From positions 17,609,450 through 17,673,449 of the forward strand of contig CM074187.1 in NCBI GenBank assembly GCA_037179385.1: a stretch of 64,000 nucleotides of DNA, given 5' to 3'. Below the pieces are notes generated by a model. It was not told where the DNA came from. It made no database searches and saw nothing but the letters and a program-made list of their open reading frames with translations. Every line of letters starts with the position of its first letter. The stretch's first letter is position 1. A program made the translations under genes and the position numbers. Shown in pieces: positions 58,899 through 64,000 of the stretch. This DNA comes from Holothuria scabra. Taxonomy: Eukaryota > Echinodermata > Holothuroidea > Aspidochirotida > Holothuriidae.

Positions 58899-61800
58899 TT
58901 CGGACTAGTTTCAAGAAAGAACTAAAAGATAACAACCTTTAAACAAGTAAAGCGTACAGGTATGAAGCTGTTTTCGACTGAAGGGTGGAGAGGGAAGCTG
59001 AAAGATTTTCTTCGGACAACCGTTATTGCCACGGGTCTAAAGAAAGAGGGTTAGAGAGCAGGGGCGTCAGTTTGATCCCCAAGGTGGGGGGACATCTGGC
59101 CTACATTTTTCTCCTTTCCTGGTAAGGTATCAACATGCCCCCCTGGAAAATCAAAGTTGTGAAAAAATTAATTAGAAATTAAAATAAAAAAAAATTAAAA
59201 ATAGATCATCACAATATCTTCACTCACAGCTTCAGTTTCTACTCGTGAAATATGCAGACATTTGACCAGGAATAGCAAAAGAGAAGATGGTATGCTGAAT
59301 AGTGAAATCGTAATTTGGGGACCATCATTCGTGATATCTATTGGAAATTTGTTATTGTAAAAACTATGCCAAAATTGTACTAGTTGTCAGGCATGTAGTG
59401 TGCATATGGCATTCGGCTATTGATGAGTGCGTTGGTCTTGGTTTGGTCCCGTGCTGATCTCAAGTGGCGACGCGCGGATGTAACTGGGATATACAAGCTG
59501 AATTGGGGGGGGGGGGGTATGATTAATAATTGGGTAACAGATATAGGCCTATATAGGCTGTTTGGAAGTTGTAAGTTTTATCGTGCATAGGCGTGCGAGG
59601 ACATGACCGATTTCAATTGCAGATAAACGTTCACTCCAAACTAAAATTCAGCCGGAAAGACTAAACGGAGCGCCACCATTGGTTGGCGCGAAGTGTACAG
59701 AAAATTTTGAAATATCCGACCCCTCAGACAGTTGAAAATGGCATTTCCCAGGCTTATAGGGGGACTCAACGCTGTTGCTATTTTAAGTTTCCTTTTGCAA
59801 AAAATGTTCACTTGAAACTTAAATTCTGTAATGAAGCGGTCTAAGTGGAGCACCACCATAAATTGGGGCGAAACGTACAGGAAATTTTGAAAAATCTGAC
59901 CCCTCAGACAGTCTATCTACGCGGAGCGCCACCATTAGTTGGCGCGGAGCGAACAAAAATTTTTGAAAAATCGTACCCCTGAGAGAGTCGAAAATGACAT
60001 TTCCCAGGCTTATAGGGGGAGATCTAAGCAGTCGCTATTTGATCCAAAAATTACCAGATAAAATGTATCACTACCAATCGATGAAATGGTCCCGCATATT
60101 TTCTGGGGAAACCATAAAATGGAATTGAAAACATGCTAATGAATTTTAATCTATTACGTCTCTTGGCTGATTTAATATATATTGATAAAATTGTGTGACT
60201 GCCCGAACTTCCCACTTTATATGATTTTACTTTTGAAAAATGTAACATAACAAGGTGTGTTTAAAGAATTTTCAAGCAGACTTATGGGAAGACATTATCA
60301 CACTGCGTCATTAAAGTATCGAAAAATAAATTACCCGATTTTCATCACCATTGCCCGTATCTTTGTTAATTTCCATGAAAATGTCACTTTAAAAATAGCT
60401 TTTTTTGTTTTGCGGCAAAGATTTGAAGCTATCAAAATAATCGGCCATTTCGAGTACCGTATTGTGTTACACAACATTTACAAACAGGCTCAAGAACGAT
60501 TGTTTCTTTTAAGCCACAGGCTTTCCAAATGCGCCATGATTTTTTGATCTGTTTGAGTTTTCGTAACTATGTTACCCCTGCTATGGTACTTTTCCATTTT
60601 CGGGAAATTGCTTGAAAGAATTTTGGTATTCGACAATTTCGGGCATTGTGTTGTGATTATAAATGAAGTAAAAGTCACTAATAAAAGCTTTTTGCACTGC
60701 CCGAAGGTGTAGCGATTTTTTTGAATCTCGTCTTGGGTTTTCATGAAAATTTTATTGCGACTATATGACGTTTCTTTCCTTTTTCGGGCAATTTAAGATT
60801 TCGGACACATTTCGGAATTTTCTGGAAAAGCGTCCCCTTTTTTTCCAAAATTAAAGCGCTGTCCAATTTTTTTCCAAATTGCTGCCCGAATTTTTCCAAA
60901 ATTCCTGCCCGAATTTAGATTTTGGGGAAATTTGGGGCAGCCTTCCCCCCCTGCCCCCGTCTCGTGCGCCACTGGGTTTTTCCACTCTTCCCAAGAGCTA
61001 AGTGGTGTCCTATGAGGTAATAGTGGCAAGGTTGCGACCCTTGAGACTGCATTGACCCAACTTGGGTTTGGTTGTTGCACTGGCCTATGACTGTCAGCAA
61101 TGGCCGTGCAAAGTGAAAATTCCTTCCAACCTAATTTGACTCAAATATCCTACCCACTGCACTAAGTATGATTTTGGAACAAGTTTGTGCATCCCCGGGA
61201 ATTGAAAAAAATCCTTACAGGAGAAAGAAACAGGCTAGATGATAGGAGCACACTTTAATCCACACCAAGGTACCGTAGCAAATTTCAGCCACTTCAAATC
61301 TGCTAGGAAATTATCCATCCAGAAACCCGACGAGTTGTCACAGTCTATACCTGAATTTATTTCGACATTCAGAGTGGATCAATCGCAAGGGTACCTATGT
61401 CATAGTAGCCAGGTAGCTCGGATTGAATATTATCATCGGCCAGCGTGAATATATTTTTTTTTTGCCCAGGTCGCCAGTGGGGGCTGCTGGGGGAGGGGGG
61501 ATAGGCGATTCAGTGGGGGTGGACTAGAGCCCCCAGCCCCCCCCCCCTCCGTAGCTACGCCACTGATCTGGTGTCACATATAGCAAATTTCCGATTTTGT
61601 CACTTCAAGAGCTCGGAAAAGTTTACCAAACTGAAGGTATGAGTGAGTTCTTCTGCTTGGGAATTGCAATTTGCATTTCCCCCTCAAATTCTTTCCTTGC
61701 CCCCAGTTGCTCCCCCAAATAAAATTGATGGAATGGAAGTGTATGTAGCCTATGTGTGTGTGTGTGTTTGGGGTGGGGATGGGAGTGCACTGGCTCCTGG

Positions 61801-62944
61801 GTGAACGTGCAATTGATACTGACGAAAATTTTTCTAATAACATGCCCTTGAAGTAGGCCTACATCCTTACGGGTTAGGGTAAGGTGTTTCCAATCTACAT
61901 GTGGTACGTATATCACTTATGATATAAAGTTGCCTTGTCTTGGCAGTTCGCTGTTTGGTACATGGCGTGCTTCTTTTATTTTTCTATTGTTTCTTATTCT
62001 CCCTCATACATCCATCAATTATTTATGTAGGCTGCACGCCAACTGATGATTGCGTTCTGCTTAGGTGGTGTCATTACAGCTTAACACTACTTCAACTCTT
62101 TGCCCATCCACAGCACCACACCCAAATGTAAAAGTCTGGTTTAGCCACTGACTAGTATAGTGGTACTCGGTGGCACGGCGCAAATATAATGATACTACCA
62201 AAGAAAAAAAAGTTGGTAACCTTGGAGTTAGATCAACCGAAAAATCAAATAATATACCTCGCCTTGGACATAATTTTTCACCCAGAAATATGGGCGAAAA
62301 TCTTTGCTCCCCGGCATTTTCCTTTGCCCTCAGTCCCCCCCCCCCCCCCCCACAATTTGACATTCTGGCGCCGCCGCTGGCTACGCCACTGGGTGCTTGA
62401 GAGAAGGGGTCCAAATGCAAAATGGTGCTAAATATTTCAATATTTTGAGTTACTAGGAAACAAAGTCTTAAAAACATGATCTTGATGGTGTGGGTCATTA
62501 GGTTCAACGGACTATACAGTCGATGTGAATTTACCGGGTGTACTATACGTGAATAGAATCACAACGAAAATTGTGATAGTTTGCGAAGGATTTTTGCAAA
62601 AGTTTAATAGAAAAGAAAATTTTTCAAAAGAAGGTAAGATAAATCCATGAACTGATGAAAAGCACACTTCAGTCTACTGCTGGAAAATCACAGATCGATG
62701 GGGGAGGGGGTGGTACCCACTGGTGCTACTGAGACACCGTTGCATAGGCCTACCGGTGTAAGATTGCTGATACAAAAAAATTAAAATATATCCTTCAGAA
62801 AGACACCTCATCATACACTATCTACAGACAGAGGATGGAGGTGTACCTCTAATTCCAGATTGACTTCTCTAATATAGCAAACATCGGTGTGATTTTTCTT
62901 CTCTGATAATGATCTAAATACGAAATGGTCGAATCGTTGTACGA
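58899..62944. other. decayed transposon ends, no gene
   Basis: A hAT-like left end (CAGGGGCGTCAGTTTGATCC) starts at 59059. Unpaired hAT-like right ends finish near 60974 (GTGCGCCACTG), 61565 (GTAGCTACGCCACTG), 62150 (GTTTAGCCACTG) and 62391 (GGCTACGCCACTG). A (GT)n run lies at about 61753-61768 and a long C-run at 62336-62351. Several open frames overlap these ends and are not genes. Confidence 0.5.
59660..60025 (-). repeat. three diverged copies of a motif shared by hAT-type elements
   Basis: CGCCACCATTGGTTGGCGCG (59670) and variants at about 59850 and 59928 are each followed by CAGAAAATTTTGAAA-like sequence and CCGACCCCTCAGACAGT. The same motif in the other orientation (GCTCCGCGCCAACTGATGG) occurs at 19221, 39261 and 45356, and weakly at 62032. 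Confidence 0.6.
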
Positions 62945-63613
62945 ATGTGTGATGTGCGCGTGTCGAAATTAATTTGCATTAGAAATCATTTATTTTTTGA
63001 AAAAGTTAATTTAGGGGTGTGGTTAGATGAGCACCTTGACATGCAGCTACATATTACCAAGCAATGTCAAAAAGCTATGATGCATCTGCAAGCCATTCGT
63101 TCTATTAGAAAGTATCTTTCTATAGAAGCCACTCGGAGTGTATCGCATGCTTTTGTGACATCATGTCTTGACTATGGAAACAGTCTTTTAATTGGTGTTC
63201 CCAAGGTACACATAAGTAAATTACAGATAGTACAAAACATGGCAGTTCGTTGCTTACATAACCTTAAAAAATATGATCCTGTTTCCTCCTACATTTCTTC
63301 TGAGCACTGGCTCACAGTTGATAAAAGAATAAAGTTTAAATTGATGCTGATAGTCTACAAATGCTTAAATAATCAAGGGCCAAAATATCTCAATGACATG
63401 CTGATACAAGATTTTAATGCCACTCACAATCTCAGATCTAACAGTGACACATTACGATTGGTAGTTCCACGCACCACTTCCAAGTCGTATGGTGACCGTG
63501 CCTTTATGGTTGCAGGTCGTAGACTCTGGAATTCCCTTCCTTTCTCTCTCAGAAGTGTCTCGAATACCTCAAAATTTAAAACTGGACTAAAGACTTACCT
63601 TTTCAACCTATAG
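62945..63613 (+). pseudogene. non-LTR retrotransposon (CR1/L2-like) reverse transcriptase C-terminus, 5'-truncated
   Basis: The frame has 222 codons. LGVWLDEHLDMQLHI, then SIRKYLSIEATRSVSHAFVT, SCLDYGNSLLIGVP, LQIVQNMAVR, HWLTVDKRIKFKLMLIVYK, VPRTTSKSYGDRAFMVAGRR, LWNSLPFSLR and FKTGLKTYLFNL follow one another. This is the conserved order downstream of the reverse transcriptase core in CR1/L2-clade LINE proteins. The palm domain with the catalytic YADD and the endonuclease are missing, so the copy is 5'-truncated. It is remarkably intact otherwise, with no stop or frameshift, so the insertion is fairly young. A short 3' UTR ends in GCGCTATATTAAGTCT, resembling the tail of L2-type elements. 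Confidence 0.85.
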
Positions 63614-63687
63614 TATTATCTCTCTTTCATTACTTGTAAAGTGCACGTGAATGACTAGTCACATCGTGCGCTATATTAAGTCTAATC
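63614..63687 (+). mobile_element. 3' UTR and terminus of the LINE
   Basis: After the TAG the sequence carries TGTAAAGTGCACGTGAATGA and then GTGCGCTATATTAAGTCTAA, similar in layout to the 3' ends of L2-type LINEs. It passes directly into the AT microsatellite. Confidence 0.6.

Positions 63688-64000
<313 letters not shown>

Noticed and set aside
59059..60974. Pairing of the hAT-like left end at 59059 with the right end at 60974
   Set aside because: The terminal sequences differ after the first few bases and the flanks TTAGAGAG and GGTTTTTC do not match.
61475..61565. Short foldback bounded by CAGTGGGGGCTGC and GTAGCTACGCCACTG
   Set aside because: The flanking octamers do not match and the left side may be chance in G-rich DNA.

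Overview
The window looks like repeat-dense, AT-rich DNA from an animal, most likely a marine invertebrate. There are no bacterial operons. Splice-like signals, a retroposon with a CR1/L2-type C-terminus, a solo LTR, hAT elements with 8-bp target duplications, microsatellites and runs of TAGGCCTA-type sequence all point that way. An echinoderm such as a sea cucumber or sea urchin is my best guess from general sequence character only.

Host gene content is sparse and fragmentary. At 1.6-6.2 kb (minus strand) two phase-compatible coding exons with good splice sites could form a small gene. At 7.8-8.9 kb (plus) a 74-bp open exon with strong splice sites leads to a short terminal exon. At 13.2-12.1 kb (minus) a signal-peptide first exon is followed by two short exons that keep phase. 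At 41.9-42.3 kb (plus) an uninterrupted 126-codon frame encodes a candidate secreted cysteine-containing protein behind a TATA-like box. None of these proteins is recognised.

Most of the rest is mobile DNA. The clearest structure is a three-layer nest at 16.7-19.6 kb. A minus-strand non-LTR retroposon is split by a hAT element (17270-19474, imperfect 8-bp duplication). That element is itself split by a second hAT-type element (17923-19347, perfect 8-bp duplication). A relative of the inner element lies at 44.2-45.5 kb. Three copies of another hAT-type family lie at 27.4-28.8, 33.0-34.7 (inverted) and 36.3-37.9 kb. The middle copy interrupts one unit of an about 0.9-kb tandem duplication. Further elements with termini and flanking duplications lie at 4.6-5.3, 29.6-29.9, 45.5-47.4, 49.2-49.9 and 53.1-53.4 kb. 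TA/CA-flanked (13.8-15.1, 21.9-23.3 kb) and TTAA-flanked (57.9-58.5, 58.6-58.9 kb) elements, a solo LTR (51.0-51.6 kb) and a 5'-truncated CR1/L2-like LINE end (62.9-63.7 kb) complete the set. Two broken hAT transposase C-termini (17.5 and 47.5 kb) are the only transposase remnants seen. A dispersed repeat carrying a 105-bp minisatellite occurs in opposite orientations at 42.4-43.1 and 56.9-57.3 kb.

No rRNA, convincing tRNA or CRISPR array was seen. Comparisons were made by eye, so boundaries of decayed elements are approximate.
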